The translations under genes were made by a program, and so were the position numbers. Below, one piece after another: positions 9,074 through 19,030 of a DNA stretch of 64,000 nt. Positions within the stretch are counted from its first letter, which is position 1, and each line of letters begins with the position of its first letter. Under the pieces are notes generated by a model. The model was given only the letters and a program-made list of their open reading frames with translations. It was not told the origin of the DNA and ran no database searches. The DNA comes from an uncultured Pelagibacteraceae bacterium (GTDB lineage: Bacteria > Pseudomonadota > Alphaproteobacteria > Pelagibacterales > Pelagibacteraceae), in the NCBI GenBank assembly GCA_902633985.1, contig CACPHV010000005.1, positions 1 to 64,000 on the forward strand, read 5' to 3'.

Positions 9074-10576
9074 TTGTTATTACATACAGTTAAAGTATAT
9101 CCGTCTAAAATTAATTTTCCAAAGAGGAAACAGCTTGCTTGGAAAATTGCAGAGATAGCGAGCGATAATGCTAAGTTAAATAAAGATGCAATTGAAATGG
9201 TTATCAATAGAATCATTGATAATGCTTCTGTAGCAATTGCCTCTTTAAACAGGAAACCAGTAATTTCATCTAGAGAAATGGCTTTAAGACACTCAAGAAA
9301 AAATGGTGCAACTCTTTTTGGTATTAATTCAAAATTAAAATTTGATTGTGAATGGGCAGCTTGGTCTAACGGAACAGCGGTTAGAGAGTTAGATTTTCAT
9401 GACACTTTTTTAGCCGCAGACTATAGTCATCCGGGAGATAATATTCCTCCATTAATAAGCGTTGCACAACAAAATAAAAAAAATGGATTGGATTTATTAA
9501 GGGGAATTATTACTGCATATGAAGTTCAGGTAAATTTAGTTAAAGGTATTTGTTTGCATAAGCATAAAGTTGATCACATTGCTCATTTAGGACCAAGTGT
9601 AGCTGCTGGATTAGGTGCAATGTTAAAATTAAATACTGAAACTATTTATCAAGCTATCCAACAAGCACTACATACAACAATATCAACTAGACAATCTAGA
9701 AAAGGAGAAATCTCAAGTTGGAAAGCCTATGCTCCAGCTCATGCAGGCAAACTTGCTATAGAAGCTGTAGATAGGGCTATGAGAGGTGAAGGTGCTCCAA
9801 GTCCAATATACGAAGGCGAAGATAGTGTAATAGCAAGAATATTAGATGGAAAAAAAGCAAAATACAAAGTCCCTTTACCAAAAAAAGGTGAAAGCAAAAA
9901 AGCCATTTTAGAAACTTATACAAAAGAGTATTCTGCTGAATATCAATCTCAGGCATTAATTGATCTAGCCAAAAAACTTAAAACAAAAATCACTAATTTA
10001 AATCATATTAAAAAGATTGATATTTTTACAAGTCATCACACTCATTATGTAATTGGAACGGGTGCTAATGATCCTCAAAAAATGGACCCTAAAGCTAGCA
10101 GAGAAACATTGGATCACTCTATAATGTATATATTCGCTGTAGCCTTGGAAGATGGAGATTGGCATCATGTAAAATCTTACACAAAAACAAGAGCTAGCAA
10201 AAAAAGTACAATTAAAATTTGGAGATCAATAAAAACTTATGAAGATAAGAAATGGACAAAAAAATATCACGACCCAAATCCAAAGAATAAATCTTTTGGG
10301 GCTAAAGTTGTTGTGACACTTAACAATGGAAAAAAAATCATAGAAAAATTAGAAAGGGCTGATGCGCATCCATATGGGGCAAGACCATTTAAAAGACAAA
10401 ATTATATAAATAAATTTTTAACTCTTACTGAAGGTATTTTAGATAAAAAAGAAAGTAATCGTTTTTTAAAAATTGTACAAAATTTAAAAAATCTAAAATC
10501 TGGTCATCTACATAAGTTAAATATTGAGGTTAGAAAAAATAAATTAAAACAAAATAATAAAAAGGGAATTTTTTAA
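9074..10576 (+). CDS. prpD: MmgE/PrpD family 2-methylcitrate dehydratase
   Basis: Dehydrates 2-methylcitrate in the methylcitrate cycle for propionyl-CoA. The 500-residue protein shows the PrpD-type blocks: [18 protein letters not shown] near residue 96, HPGDN-type SHPGDNIPP near 117, [14 protein letters not shown] near 221 and a C-terminal [14 protein letters not shown]. The start is TTG at 9074, supported by AGGAG six bases upstream; no ATG fits. It is the first gene of prpD-prpB-prpC, with the prpB ATG overlapping its stop by one base. Confidence 0.88.
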   Translation: MLLHTVKVYPSKINFPKRKQLAWKIAEIASDNAKLNKDAIEMVINRIIDNASVAIASLNRKPVISSREMALRHSRKNGATLFGINSKLKFDCEWAAWSNGTAVRELDFHDTFLAADYSHPGDNIPPLISVAQQNKKNGLDLLRGIITAYEVQVNLVKGICLHKHKVDHIAHLGPSVAAGLGAMLKLNTETIYQAIQQALHTTISTRQSRKGEISSWKAYAPAHAGKLAIEAVDRAMRGEGAPSPIYEGEDSVIARILDGKKAKYKVPLPKKGESKKAILETYTKEYSAEYQSQALIDLAKKLKTKITNLNHIKKIDIFTSHHTHYVIGTGANDPQKMDPKASRETLDHSIMYIFAVALEDGDWHHVKSYTKTRASKKSTIKIWRSIKTYEDKKWTKKYHDPNPKNKSFGAKVVVTLNNGKKIIEKLERADAHPYGARPFKRQNYINKFLTLTEGILDKKESNRFLKIVQNLKNLKSGHLHKLNIEVRKNKLKQNNKKGIF

Positions 10577-11472
10577 TGCACTTTGTTGAAAAAGAGCCAA
10601 GTCAAAAAAGAATAGATTTTGACCAGAAATTAAAATTAAATAAAATATTACGAGTTCCTGGAGCATATAATCCACTGACAGCAAAATTAATTGAGGAAAT
10701 TGGTTACGATGCAGTTTATGTATCTGGTGGAGTAATGGCTAATGACCTTGGATTTCCTGATATTGGTTTAACAACACTCCAAGATGTTAGCACAAGATCT
10801 TATTTAATTTCAAGAGTAACAAATCTTCCCACAATAGTTGATATAGATACTGGTTTCAAATCTTGTAAAGAAACTATAGAAACATTTGAGGAATTTGGAA
10901 TTACTGGTGTACACTTAGAAGATCAAATTGAAAGAAAAAGATGTGGGCATCTCGATAATAAGGAGCTTATCTCTACTGATGCTATGATTAAAAAAATTAA
11001 AGAATGTGTTGCTGCAAAAAAAGATCAAAATTTTAAAATTATCGCGCGTTCAGATGCTAAGAGTGTTGAAGGAATTGATAAAATGATTGAAAGGTGTAAA
11101 GCCTATATTGATGCTGGTGCTGAAATTATATTCCCTGAAGCTCTCGAAAATGAGAAAGATTTTGAAAAAGTTCGTAAAGAATTATCTGTATACTTATTAG
11201 CTAATATGACTGAATTTGGTAAATCGAAATTATTTAACTACAAAGAGTTAGAAAATTTTGGGTATAATATTGTGATTTATCCCGTAACTACACAAAGATT
11301 AGCAATGAAAAATGTAGAAGACGGATTAAGAGACATTTATGCAAATGGACATCAAAATAATATAATTGATAAAATGCAGACTAGAAAAAGATTGTATGAA
11401 TTAGTTGATTATGAAAAATATAATTCGTTAGATGAAAAAATTTATAATTTTAGTACAGAAGGACATGAATAA
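10576..11472 (+). CDS. prpB: 2-methylisocitrate lyase
   Basis: Splits 2-methylisocitrate into pyruvate and succinate. The 298-residue isocitrate-lyase/PEP-mutase-fold protein has VPGAYNPLTAKLIEEIGYDA near residue 27, the metal-binding DIDTGF near 91, EDQ near 115 followed by the active-site loop KRCGHL, and IIARSDA near 153. The KRCGHL loop favours methylisocitrate lyase over PEP mutase. One-base overlaps join it to prpD upstream and prpC downstream. Confidence 0.93.
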   Translation: MHFVEKEPSQKRIDFDQKLKLNKILRVPGAYNPLTAKLIEEIGYDAVYVSGGVMANDLGFPDIGLTTLQDVSTRSYLISRVTNLPTIVDIDTGFKSCKETIETFEEFGITGVHLEDQIERKRCGHLDNKELISTDAMIKKIKECVAAKKDQNFKIIARSDAKSVEGIDKMIERCKAYIDAGAEIIFPEALENEKDFEKVRKELSVYLLANMTEFGKSKLFNYKELENFGYNIVIYPVTTQRLAMKNVEDGLRDIYANGHQNNIIDKMQTRKRLYELVDYEKYNSLDEKIYNFSTEGHE

Positions 11473-12597
11473 TGAGTGATGATATTAAAAAAGGATTACT
11501 AGGCATTGTCGTAGATGAAACTGAAGTTTCAAAAGTAATGCCAGAAATTAATTCTCTTACTTACAGAGGATACGCTGCTCAAGATTTATGTGAATATTGT
11601 AGATTTGAAGAAGTTGCTTATTTAATTTTAAATAAAGACCTTCCAAATACCATTGAACTTAGACAATTTGAGAAAGAAGAGAAAAATAATAGAGAACTTA
11701 CAAAAAATTTATATGAAATAATAAGACATATGCCTAAACGATCACACCCAATGGACGTAGCAAGAACTGCTGTTAGCGTAATGGGATTGGAAGATAAAGA
11801 AACAACCGACTCGTCACCTGAAGCAAATACGAGAAAAGCTTTACGAATTTTTGCAAAAACTCCTACTGCTCTTGCTGCTTTTTACAGAATTAGAAAAGGT
11901 AAAAAAATTATCAAACCGAAAAAAACCTTAACTTTTGCTGAAAACTTTTTTTACATGTGTTTTGGTAAAGTGCCTCAAAAAGAAATTGTAAAGGCTTTTG
12001 ACGTATCTTTAATTTTGTATGCTGAACATAGTTTTAATGTTTCAACATTTACTGCTAGAACAATTACTAGTAGCCTATCTGATATACATGGTGCAATAAC
12101 TGGAGCAATTGCTAGTTTAAAAGGTCCACTGCATGGTGGTGCAAATGAGGAAGTTATGCATATGATGAATAAAATTAAAAAACCTGAAAACGCCCTTAAA
12201 TGGATAAATAATGCTCTTAAAAATAAAGAGGTAGTAATGGGTTTTGGGCACAGAGTTTATAAGTCAGGAGACTCTAGGGTTCCTACAATGAGAAAATATT
12301 TTGGAAAGGTTGCTAAGCTCAAAAAAAGATAAAAAGTTTGAAAAAATTTATGATATTGTTGAAAAAGTGATGATTAAAGAGAAAAATATACACCCCAATG
12401 TAGATTATCCTACTGGTCCAACATACCATTTAATGGGATTTGATACTGACTTTTTCACACCTATTTTTGTAATCTCTAGAATCACAGGATGGTCTGCACA
12501 CATTATGGAGCAACACGCTGCTAATAAACTAATCAGACCTTTAGCAAGCTACAAAGGTAATAAGCACAGAAAAGTAATGCAATTAAATCAAAGATAA
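11472..12597 (+). CDS. prpC: 2-methylcitrate synthase, interrupted by a one-base frameshift
   Basis: Condenses propionyl-CoA with oxaloacetate. Frame one (11472-12332) runs 286 residues through SLKGPLHGGANEEV and GFGHRVYKSGDSRVPTM, then stops directly after an A7 run at 12321-12327. The rest of the enzyme (KKFEKIYDIVEK, PTGPTYHLMGF, FTPIFVISRITGWSAHIMEQ) continues in the next frame to 12597. Removing one A restores a single protein of about 374 residues, the usual length. Every citrate-synthase motif is intact on both sides, so this is a sequencing or assembly slip, slippage during expression, or a very recent mutation rather than an old pseudogene. Confidence 0.9.
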
Positions 12598-12598
12598 G

Positions 12599-13228
12599 TT
12601 AATTTTTTTGTATTCTAGCAAATCTATCATTGCAAATTATTGAACATTTTAGGCCATTTATTGATGAAAATTCATCAATAGCTTTCTTGACACCAGGTGC
12701 ATATGATAAATCATAATCGTCACAAAGAACAGTTCCACCATTTATAATGACTTCTTTACAGCAATCCAAGTCATTTTTTACTGTTTGATAATCGTGACCT
12801 CCATCTAAAAAAACATAATCAACCTTCGACATGTCAATTTTTTTTAGAATCTTATTTGAGTTTCCTTTGATTAAAGAAACATTATTTTTAAATTTTTTTA
12901 GAAGTTCTTCAACAGCTTCTAAACTATATGGATTTTGTTTTTTTATATAATTAAAGTAAATATTCTTTAACGGGTTAGAAAATTTTGTGTTTGGAATAAC
13001 TTCGTTTTTATTTTCTAAATTTTCTTCAAATAAGTCTAAACCAACGTACTTGAAATCATTTCCATGCAAATTTTTTAATAATTCACAAATATTTCTCGCT
13101 GTAACTCCATGAAAAACCCCTACTTCAAGAAAAATTTTAGGTTTTTTTATAGCAACTTCATTTAAAAAAAAATCACCAACACCTTTTTGTTTTAAACTAG
13201 TTTTTCGAAAATATTTTTTATATTTCAA
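12599..13228 (-). CDS. Class I SAM-dependent methyltransferase-like protein
   Basis: A 209-residue protein with a Rossmann-type AdoMet fold: FLEVGVFHGVTARN near residue 33 is the glycine-rich motif I, YVFLDGGHDYQTVKNDL near 137 and VLCDDYD near 165 are later strands. The DGGHDY motif is typical of the methyltransferase-24 group, which often acts on sugars or small molecules, but the substrate cannot be told. It starts directly behind nrdB on the same strand and converges on prpC with a one-base gap. Confidence 0.7.
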   Translation of the reverse strand: MKYKKYFRKTSLKQKGVGDFFLNEVAIKKPKIFLEVGVFHGVTARNICELLKNLHGNDFKYVGLDLFEENLENKNEVIPNTKFSNPLKNIYFNYIKKQNPYSLEAVEELLKKFKNNVSLIKGNSNKILKKIDMSKVDYVFLDGGHDYQTVKNDLDCCKEVIINGGTVLCDDYDLSYAPGVKKAIDEFSSINGLKCSIICNDRFARIQKN

Positions 13229-14236
13229 TTAACTGAACGCTTCTGCCCAAGTACCCTGAGTTGATGCTTTAGAATATTCTGTTGCACGACCTTCAAAAAA
13301 GTTCATATGTTCAACAGCGTTAAGCATCGTATCTAACCATGTTAAAGGATTTTTTTGAATGTCATAAATTGGTTCTAATCCTAATTGATCAAGTCTTCTA
13401 TTAGCGATAAATCTAATATAATCTTTTACCTCTTGTGCTGTTAAACCTTCCATTGGACCCATTTCGAAAGCTAAATCTATAAAGGCATCCTCATGTTCAA
13501 CAATAACTCTACAAGCTTCATAAAGTTCTTTTTTTAATTTTGGAGTCCAGATTTCAGGATTTTCTTTTATAAACTCTTTAAAAATTCTAATCATAGAATT
13601 ACAATGAAGAGTTTCATCTCTAACAGACCAAGTAACTATCTGTCCCATTCCTTTCATTTTATTATGTCTTGGAAAATTTAATAAAATAGCAAAACTTGCA
13701 AATAACTGTAATCCTTCTGTAAAAGCACTAAACACAGCAACTGTTTTTGCAATGTCCTCTTTAGAATTTACATTAAAACCTTGCATATAATCATATTTAT
13801 CTTTCATCTCTTTATATTTCATGAAAGCTGAATATTCTGACTCTGGCATGCCTATTGTATCAAGCAAATGAGAGTAGGCAGCAACGTGTACTGTCTCCAT
13901 TGCAGCAAAAGCTGTCATCATCATCAAGACTTCTGTAGGTTTAAAAACTGTTGTATAATGTCTTAAATAACAATTATTCACCTCAACATCAGCTTGTGTA
14001 AAAAATCTAAAAATTTGTGTAAGTAAGTTTTTCTCTGGTTGAGATAAATTTTTTTGCCAATCTCTTACATCGTCTCCGAGAGGAACTTCTTCAGGCAACC
14101 AATGAATTCGTTGTTGAGTTAACCAGGCATCGTAGCACCATGGATATCTAAATGGTTTGTAGACAGGATTTTCAACTAGTAATCCCATTTTTTTTGGTTG
14201 GATAATTTCTTTATTAATCTTCTCTGCTACTGACAT
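13229..14236 (-). CDS. nrdB: Ribonucleoside-diphosphate reductase, class I beta subunit
   Basis: Houses the metal cofactor and radical that activate NrdA. Ferritin-like ligands are visible: Asp in TQADVEVNN, Glu and His in METVHVAAY, Glu in FTEGLQLF, and Glu/His in RDETLHCN. A tyrosine stands four residues after the first His, where the radical Tyr is found in E. coli NrdB. An in-frame GTG at 14245 exists, but ATG at 14236 is preceded by GAGGAG at good spacing and is chosen. The start overlaps the end of nrdA by ten bases, implying translational coupling. Confidence 0.95.
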   Translation of the reverse strand: MSVAEKINKEIIQPKKMGLLVENPVYKPFRYPWCYDAWLTQQRIHWLPEEVPLGDDVRDWQKNLSQPEKNLLTQIFRFFTQADVEVNNCYLRHYTTVFKPTEVLMMMTAFAAMETVHVAAYSHLLDTIGMPESEYSAFMKYKEMKDKYDYMQGFNVNSKEDIAKTVAVFSAFTEGLQLFASFAILLNFPRHNKMKGMGQIVTWSVRDETLHCNSMIRIFKEFIKENPEIWTPKLKKELYEACRVIVEHEDAFIDLAFEMGPMEGLTAQEVKDYIRFIANRRLDQLGLEPIYDIQKNPLTWLDTMLNAVEHMNFFEGRATEYSKASTQGTWAEAFS

Positions 14237-16167
14237 GATAGGCACTCCTCGTATTCTGGCTCTTCGTTAGTTGGTTGATTTTTAGATTTATAAACATTAG
14301 CTGTAATATCTGTTGATTTAGCGTCATTAATATTTTCAGCTCTTTGAATTGATTTTGATCTACAGTAATAAAGGCTCTTTAAACCTTTCTTCCAAGCATC
14401 AAAATGAATTTTATGTAATTCTTTTTTATGAACATCTGCTGGTAAAAATAAATTTACTGATTGAGCTTGTGAAATATAAGGAGTTCTGTCACCACTTAAT
14501 TCAATTATCCAATTTTGGTTAAGCTCAAATGCTGTTTTAAATACATCTTTTTCTAAATCAGTTAAGAAATCTAAATGACTAACAGATCCTTGGTTAGTAG
14601 TAATTGTAGACCATGTTTCGTCATCATTTTTTCCGTGTGATTGAAGAATTTCTTCTAAATATCTATTTTTAACATTAAAAGATCCTGAAAGAGTTTTGTG
14701 TGTATAACTGTTTGCAGCAACAGGTTCTACCCCTGGAGATGCGCCTCCACAAATGATTGAAATAGAAGCTGTTGGAGCTATTGCTGTCTTATTAGAAAAT
14801 CTTTCTTTGTAACCATATTCAGCAGCATCAGGACATGCACCTCTCTCTTCAGCTAAATCTTTAGATGCCTGATTTACTTTTTCATCAATATTTTTAAATA
14901 TTTTTTTATTCCATGATTTTGCCATTACTGACTCAAGTGGAATTCTATTTTTTTGTAAAAATGAATGAAAGCCCATTACACCTAATCCAACACTTCTTTC
15001 TCTTTCTGCTGAGTATTTTGCATCTTTAAATTGGTCAGGAGCTTTGTTAATAAAATCAGATAAAACGTTATCCAAAAATCTCATCACATCATTAATCATG
15101 TCTGGATCATCTTTCCATTCATCATACTTTTCTAAATTTAAAGAAGATAAACAGCATACAGCAGTTCTATCTCTCCCATCTTTATCAATTCCTGTTGGCA
15201 AAGTTATTTCACTACACAAGTTAGAAGTTTTAACTGTGAGGTTTGCTAACTTATGGTGTTGAGGGATTTGTCTATTAACAGTATCAATATAAATAATATA
15301 TGGTTCCCCTGTTTCTATTCTTGCAGTTAATAATCTAATCCATAAATTTCTTGCCGAAATAGTTTGCTGTACAGTTCCATCAGCAGGACTTTTTAATGCC
15401 CATTGCTCATCTGTTTCCACTGCTCTCATAAACGCATCAGAAACTAAAACGCCGTGATGTAAATTTAATGCTTTTCTATTTGGGTCGCCACCTGTTGGTC
15501 TTCTCATTTCAATAAACTCCTCTATCTCAGGATGATCAATTGGTAGATAACATGCTGCAGAACCTCTTCTGAGCGATCCTTGACTAATTGCCATCGTTAA
15601 AGAGTCCATAACTTTTATAAATGGAATTATTCCAGAAGTTTTTCCAACTCTTCCAATTTTTTCACCAATGGATCTCAAGTTACCCCAGTAACTTCCAATT
15701 CCACCACCCTTAGCAGCTAACCAAACATTCTCACTCCATAAATCAAGAATACCTCCTAAGCTATCGGATGCTTCATTTAAAAAACATGAAATCGGCAAAC
15801 CTCTTTTTGTACCACCATTTGATAACACGGGTGTAGCTGGCATAAACCAAAGATTGCTTATGTAGTTGTAAATTCTTTGAGCATGTAAATTATCATCTGC
15901 ATAAGTACTTGCTACTCTTGCAAATAAATCTTGGTAAGATTCGTTTAAACCTAGGTATCTATCTTTTAAAGTTGCTTTACCGAAATCTGTTAGATTTGCA
16001 TCTTTTGAACGATCAATCTTAATTATTATGCCTTTATCATTTTGAAACAATTCTGTTTCATTGTTTAAAGAAAAAAGATCAGGCTTATTTATTTTGGAAA
16101 CTTCTTTAACTTCTGGGCTATATTCAGAGACAGCTTTTTTGAGGGCCTGAGAAAGAATCTTATTCAT
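14227..16167 (-). CDS. nrdA: Ribonucleoside-diphosphate reductase, class I alpha subunit
   Basis: Catalytic subunit that reduces ribonucleotides. The 646-residue protein shows ATPVLSNGGTKRGLPISCF with the first redox Cys, the active-site SNLCSEI, the partner Cys in AVCCLSS, and PTASISIICGGASPGVEP near the C-terminal half. It ends with ECLSCQ, the cysteine pair that relays electrons from thioredoxin or glutaredoxin. I see no clear N-terminal ATP-cone of the usual sequence, so overall activity control by dATP is uncertain. A possible NrdR operator lies just upstream at about 16202. Confidence 0.95.
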   Translation of the reverse strand: MNKILSQALKKAVSEYSPEVKEVSKINKPDLFSLNNETELFQNDKGIIIKIDRSKDANLTDFGKATLKDRYLGLNESYQDLFARVASTYADDNLHAQRIYNYISNLWFMPATPVLSNGGTKRGLPISCFLNEASDSLGGILDLWSENVWLAAKGGGIGSYWGNLRSIGEKIGRVGKTSGIIPFIKVMDSLTMAISQGSLRRGSAACYLPIDHPEIEEFIEMRRPTGGDPNRKALNLHHGVLVSDAFMRAVETDEQWALKSPADGTVQQTISARNLWIRLLTARIETGEPYIIYIDTVNRQIPQHHKLANLTVKTSNLCSEITLPTGIDKDGRDRTAVCCLSSLNLEKYDEWKDDPDMINDVMRFLDNVLSDFINKAPDQFKDAKYSAERERSVGLGVMGFHSFLQKNRIPLESVMAKSWNKKIFKNIDEKVNQASKDLAEERGACPDAAEYGYKERFSNKTAIAPTASISIICGGASPGVEPVAANSYTHKTLSGSFNVKNRYLEEILQSHGKNDDETWSTITTNQGSVSHLDFLTDLEKDVFKTAFELNQNWIIELSGDRTPYISQAQSVNLFLPADVHKKELHKIHFDAWKKGLKSLYYCRSKSIQRAENINDAKSTDITANVYKSKNQPTNEEPEYEECLSCQ

Positions 16168-16200
16168 AAAAGTTTAATATATTTTGTTATTAGTACGAAA

Positions 16201-16241
16201 ACAACTATATGTTGTAGGCGTTTGATGTAAATATACTACAT
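16201..16241 (-). promoter_or_regulatory. Possible NrdR-box operator upstream of nrdA
   Basis: The segment at 16202-16217 contains CTATATGTTG, matching the core CwAtATaTwG of known NrdR boxes at nine of ten positions. A second, weaker imperfect palindrome centred near 16233 (GTAAATATACTAC) follows. NrdR sites usually come as a pair about three helical turns apart in front of nrd operons; here the spacing is about two and a half turns, which counts against it. nrdR itself is not in the window. Confidence 0.4.
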
Positions 16242-16347
16242 AAACATTTTAACAACAGAACATTTATAGAACGCGACAATATGATAATCAATAAAAAAAT
16301 TAAATTTTTTCCAAGAAATTAACATAAAAAGGGTAAGTAAATACCTA

Positions 16348-17802
16348 ATGAATCAAAACATAAAAATAGACCCCTATGGATTTAGAGAATATGACGCTCG
16401 TTGGTTGTACGACAAAGACATAAATTCAGCTGGAATTGAGAATCTTGGTAAAGGACTAGGAACACAAATAAAAATTCATACTAAAAAAGAAAATCCAAGA
16501 ATCATCGTTGGACATGATTACCGATCTTATAGCGAAGAAATAAAAGCTGCTCTTAAAAAAGGATTAATATTTACCGGATGTAATATTGAAGATGTGGGTC
16601 TATCCTTATCTCCAATGGTTTATTTTGCACAATTTAAATTAGGCGCAGATGCAGTTGCTATGGTTACAGCAAGTCATAATGAAAATGGTTGGACTGGTGT
16701 AAAAATGGGTATCAAAAAAGGATTAACTCACGCACCCGAAGAAATGAAAGAATTAAAAGAAATTACATTAAGTCAAAATTTTTCTGAAGGACAAGGAAAA
16801 GAAAAACAAATAACTAATTTTGATAAAATCTATAAAAATGACTTAATTAATAAAAATAAAATAGAAAAAAAAATTAAAGCTGTAGTTGCTTGCGGGAATG
16901 GGACTGCAGGGGTTTTTGCTCCCGATATATTAAGAGGTATTGGTTGTGAGGTAATTGAGTTAGATTGTAAATTAGATTGGGATTTTCCAAAATATAATCC
17001 AAACCCAGAAGATTTAGAAATGCTTCACGAAATTGCCAAAGTGGTCAAGGAAAATAATGCAGATATAGGTTTTGGATTCGACGGTGATGGAGATAGAGTT
17101 GGCGTTATAGATAATGAAGGAAATGAAATATTTTCAGATAAAATAGGTCTTTTAATAGCTAGAAATTTATCAAACAAACATAATAATTCTAAATTTATAG
17201 TTGATGTTAAGTCAACTGGATTATACTCAAAAGATCAAATTTTAATTAAAAATAACTGTAAAACTATTTATTGGAAAACAGGACATTCTCATATTAAACG
17301 AAAAGTTAATACTGAAAAAGCACTAGCAGGATTTGAAAAGAGTGGCCATTTCTTTTTTAATCAACCATTGGGATATGGTTATGATGATGGAATTAATTCA
17401 GCTATTCACGTATGTCACTTATTAGACAATCAAAATAAAAAGATGAGCGAAATTATAAGTGAATTACCTAAAACATTTCAAACACCAACAATGGCACCTT
17501 TTTGCAAAGATGAAGAAAAATATTTAGTTGTTGAGGAATTAGTTAAGCAAATTGAAAATTTAAAAAAAAATAACACCAAAGTAGATGGTCAAACAATAAG
17601 TGATATTTTAACTGTTAATGGAGTTAGGTTTTCATTTGAAGATGGTTCTTGGGGGCTAATAAGAGCTTCTTCAAATAAGCCATCTCTGGTAATTGTTACC
17701 GAAAGCCCAACTTCAGATGAAAGAAAGAAAAAAATCTTTGATTTTATTGACGATTTGTTACAAAAAACAGGTAAGGTCGGTGAATATGATCAGAAAATTT
17801 AA
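16348..17802 (+). CDS. Phosphomannomutase/phosphoglucomutase
   Basis: Interconverts hexose 1- and 6-phosphates for surface polysaccharide precursors. The 484-residue alpha-D-phosphohexomutase has all four active-site elements: phosphoserine loop TASHNENGWTG near residue 111, metal loop GFDGDGDRVG near 240, sugar loop FEKSGHFFF near 331 and the phosphate loop RASSNKPSLVIVTES near 452. It looks like the bacterial PMM/PGM (AlgC) type; preference for mannose or glucose cannot be read. Its last four bases overlap the convergent coiled-coil gene. Confidence 0.92.
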   Translation: MNQNIKIDPYGFREYDARWLYDKDINSAGIENLGKGLGTQIKIHTKKENPRIIVGHDYRSYSEEIKAALKKGLIFTGCNIEDVGLSLSPMVYFAQFKLGADAVAMVTASHNENGWTGVKMGIKKGLTHAPEEMKELKEITLSQNFSEGQGKEKQITNFDKIYKNDLINKNKIEKKIKAVVACGNGTAGVFAPDILRGIGCEVIELDCKLDWDFPKYNPNPEDLEMLHEIAKVVKENNADIGFGFDGDGDRVGVIDNEGNEIFSDKIGLLIARNLSNKHNNSKFIVDVKSTGLYSKDQILIKNNCKTIYWKTGHSHIKRKVNTEKALAGFEKSGHFFFNQPLGYGYDDGINSAIHVCHLLDNQNKKMSEIISELPKTFQTPTMAPFCKDEEKYLVVEELVKQIENLKKNNTKVDGQTISDILTVNGVRFSFEDGSWGLIRASSNKPSLVIVTESPTSDERKKKIFDFIDDLLQKTGKVGEYDQKI

Positions 17803-18902
17803 TTCTTTAAATTATCTTCATCGTTTTTATTTTCTAAATTTTCGTTATCAGTTTTAGATTCTAAATTATCGCCATCCTGATTATTTTCTTGTTCAGGAGT
17901 TTCGTCGCTATAAAACTTTCTAACCAATTCCTCCTCTTTAAGTCGTTGTTCTTCATCAAATTTTTTCTCCCATTCTTTCATTCGCCTATTTTCCTCATCC
18001 TCTCTCTCTTTTTGAGCAATTTCAGCTAATCTAATTCTCTCATTTTCTTCATCAATTCTTTTTTGTCTTTCCTCCTCTATTTTCAATTCTCTTTCTCTTT
18101 GACGTCTTTCATTTTCTTTATTTATTCTCTCACGTTCAGCTTCTTTAAGTTCTTTTTCTTTATTTCTTAATTCATCTTCTTTCGCTCTTTGCTCAGCCTC
18201 TTCTTTTAAAATTTGTCTTTGAATTTCTTGCTGTCTTTCAGTTTCTAGATCTCTTAATCTTTCTTCCATTTCTTTAAGTTTTTCTTGCTCATATTTCAGC
18301 TTCCTAGCTGCCTCTCTTAATCTTTGCTCTTCCTCAAGTCTATTTTTCCTTTCAATTTCTTTTAATCTTATTTTTTCTTGTCTTTCTTTTTCTTTTTCAT
18401 CTCTTCTCTTTTGAGCTTCAATTTCCTTATTTTTTAATTCTTCTTCTTTAATTTTAAATTTTTCTTCTCTAATTCTTTGTCTCTCTAACATTTTTAGCCT
18501 TAAATCTTCTTCTTTAAGCTTTCTGGCTTCCTCTCTAAGTTTTCTAGTTTCTTCATCTTTAATTTTTTTCTGTTCTATTTTAATTCTTTGAGCTTCTACT
18601 TTTTGTCTTTTTTCTTCATTCTTTTTTTCTTGTTTTTCATTTTCAATTATTAATTTTTTTTGAAAAAGAAGTTTCTTTCTTTCTTCTTTCAGTTCATCTT
18701 GCTTAGCTTTTTTTGCTAATTTTTTCTCTAAAATTGATTCTCTTTTCTTTTCTTTTTCTAATTGTTTTTGTAATGCTAAATCTTTTTTAACTTTGTTTTT
18801 TTTAAAATCATTTAAAAGCGAGGAAAATTTATTTTTTATTTTATCTATTGGATTAAATAAATTTTTTTTAATATTTTTATTAATGTCTTTTATTGAAACC
18901 AT
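17799..18902 (-). CDS. Long charged coiled-coil protein of unknown function
   Basis: About 367 residues, of which roughly residues 45-330 are almost only Lys, Glu, Arg, Leu, Gln and Asp in short repeats such as RLREEERLKEE, with no proline or glycine. This predicts a continuous helix, either a coiled coil or a single stable alpha-helix. The last 40 residues are acidic and Asn-rich (DNLE/NENLEN repeats). There is no signal peptide, membrane segment or recognisable enzymatic domain. ATG at 18902 is preferred over the in-frame TTG at 18917. Similarity to the TolA or IF2 helical regions would be compositional only. Function unknown. Confidence 0.75.
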   Translation of the reverse strand: MVSIKDINKNIKKNLFNPIDKIKNKFSSLLNDFKKNKVKKDLALQKQLEKEKKRESILEKKLAKKAKQDELKEERKKLLFQKKLIIENEKQEKKNEEKRQKVEAQRIKIEQKKIKDEETRKLREEARKLKEEDLRLKMLERQRIREEKFKIKEEELKNKEIEAQKRRDEKEKERQEKIRLKEIERKNRLEEEQRLREAARKLKYEQEKLKEMEERLRDLETERQQEIQRQILKEEAEQRAKEDELRNKEKELKEAERERINKENERRQRERELKIEEERQKRIDEENERIRLAEIAQKEREDEENRRMKEWEKKFDEEQRLKEEELVRKFYSDETPEQENNQDGDNLESKTDNENLENKNDEDNLKN

Positions 18903-19030
18903 TTTTAAAAGTATCAATTAGAATAATAACACTAAATATCATGTGTGGCTAAATTGAGTTTTTATTATAAGACTAAATACAACTTAAGATTGTCTGATTT
19001 TAAATTAGTTAATAACAGGCATTTTCAACT

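Noticed and set aside
11472-12597. prpC as a decayed pseudogene
   Set aside because: Apart from the single A7 slip every motif is intact, and prpD and prpB upstream are complete.
14237-14245. GTG start of nrdB at 14245
   Set aside because: ATG at 14236 has a GAGGAG ribosome site at proper spacing, which overlaps the GTG itself.
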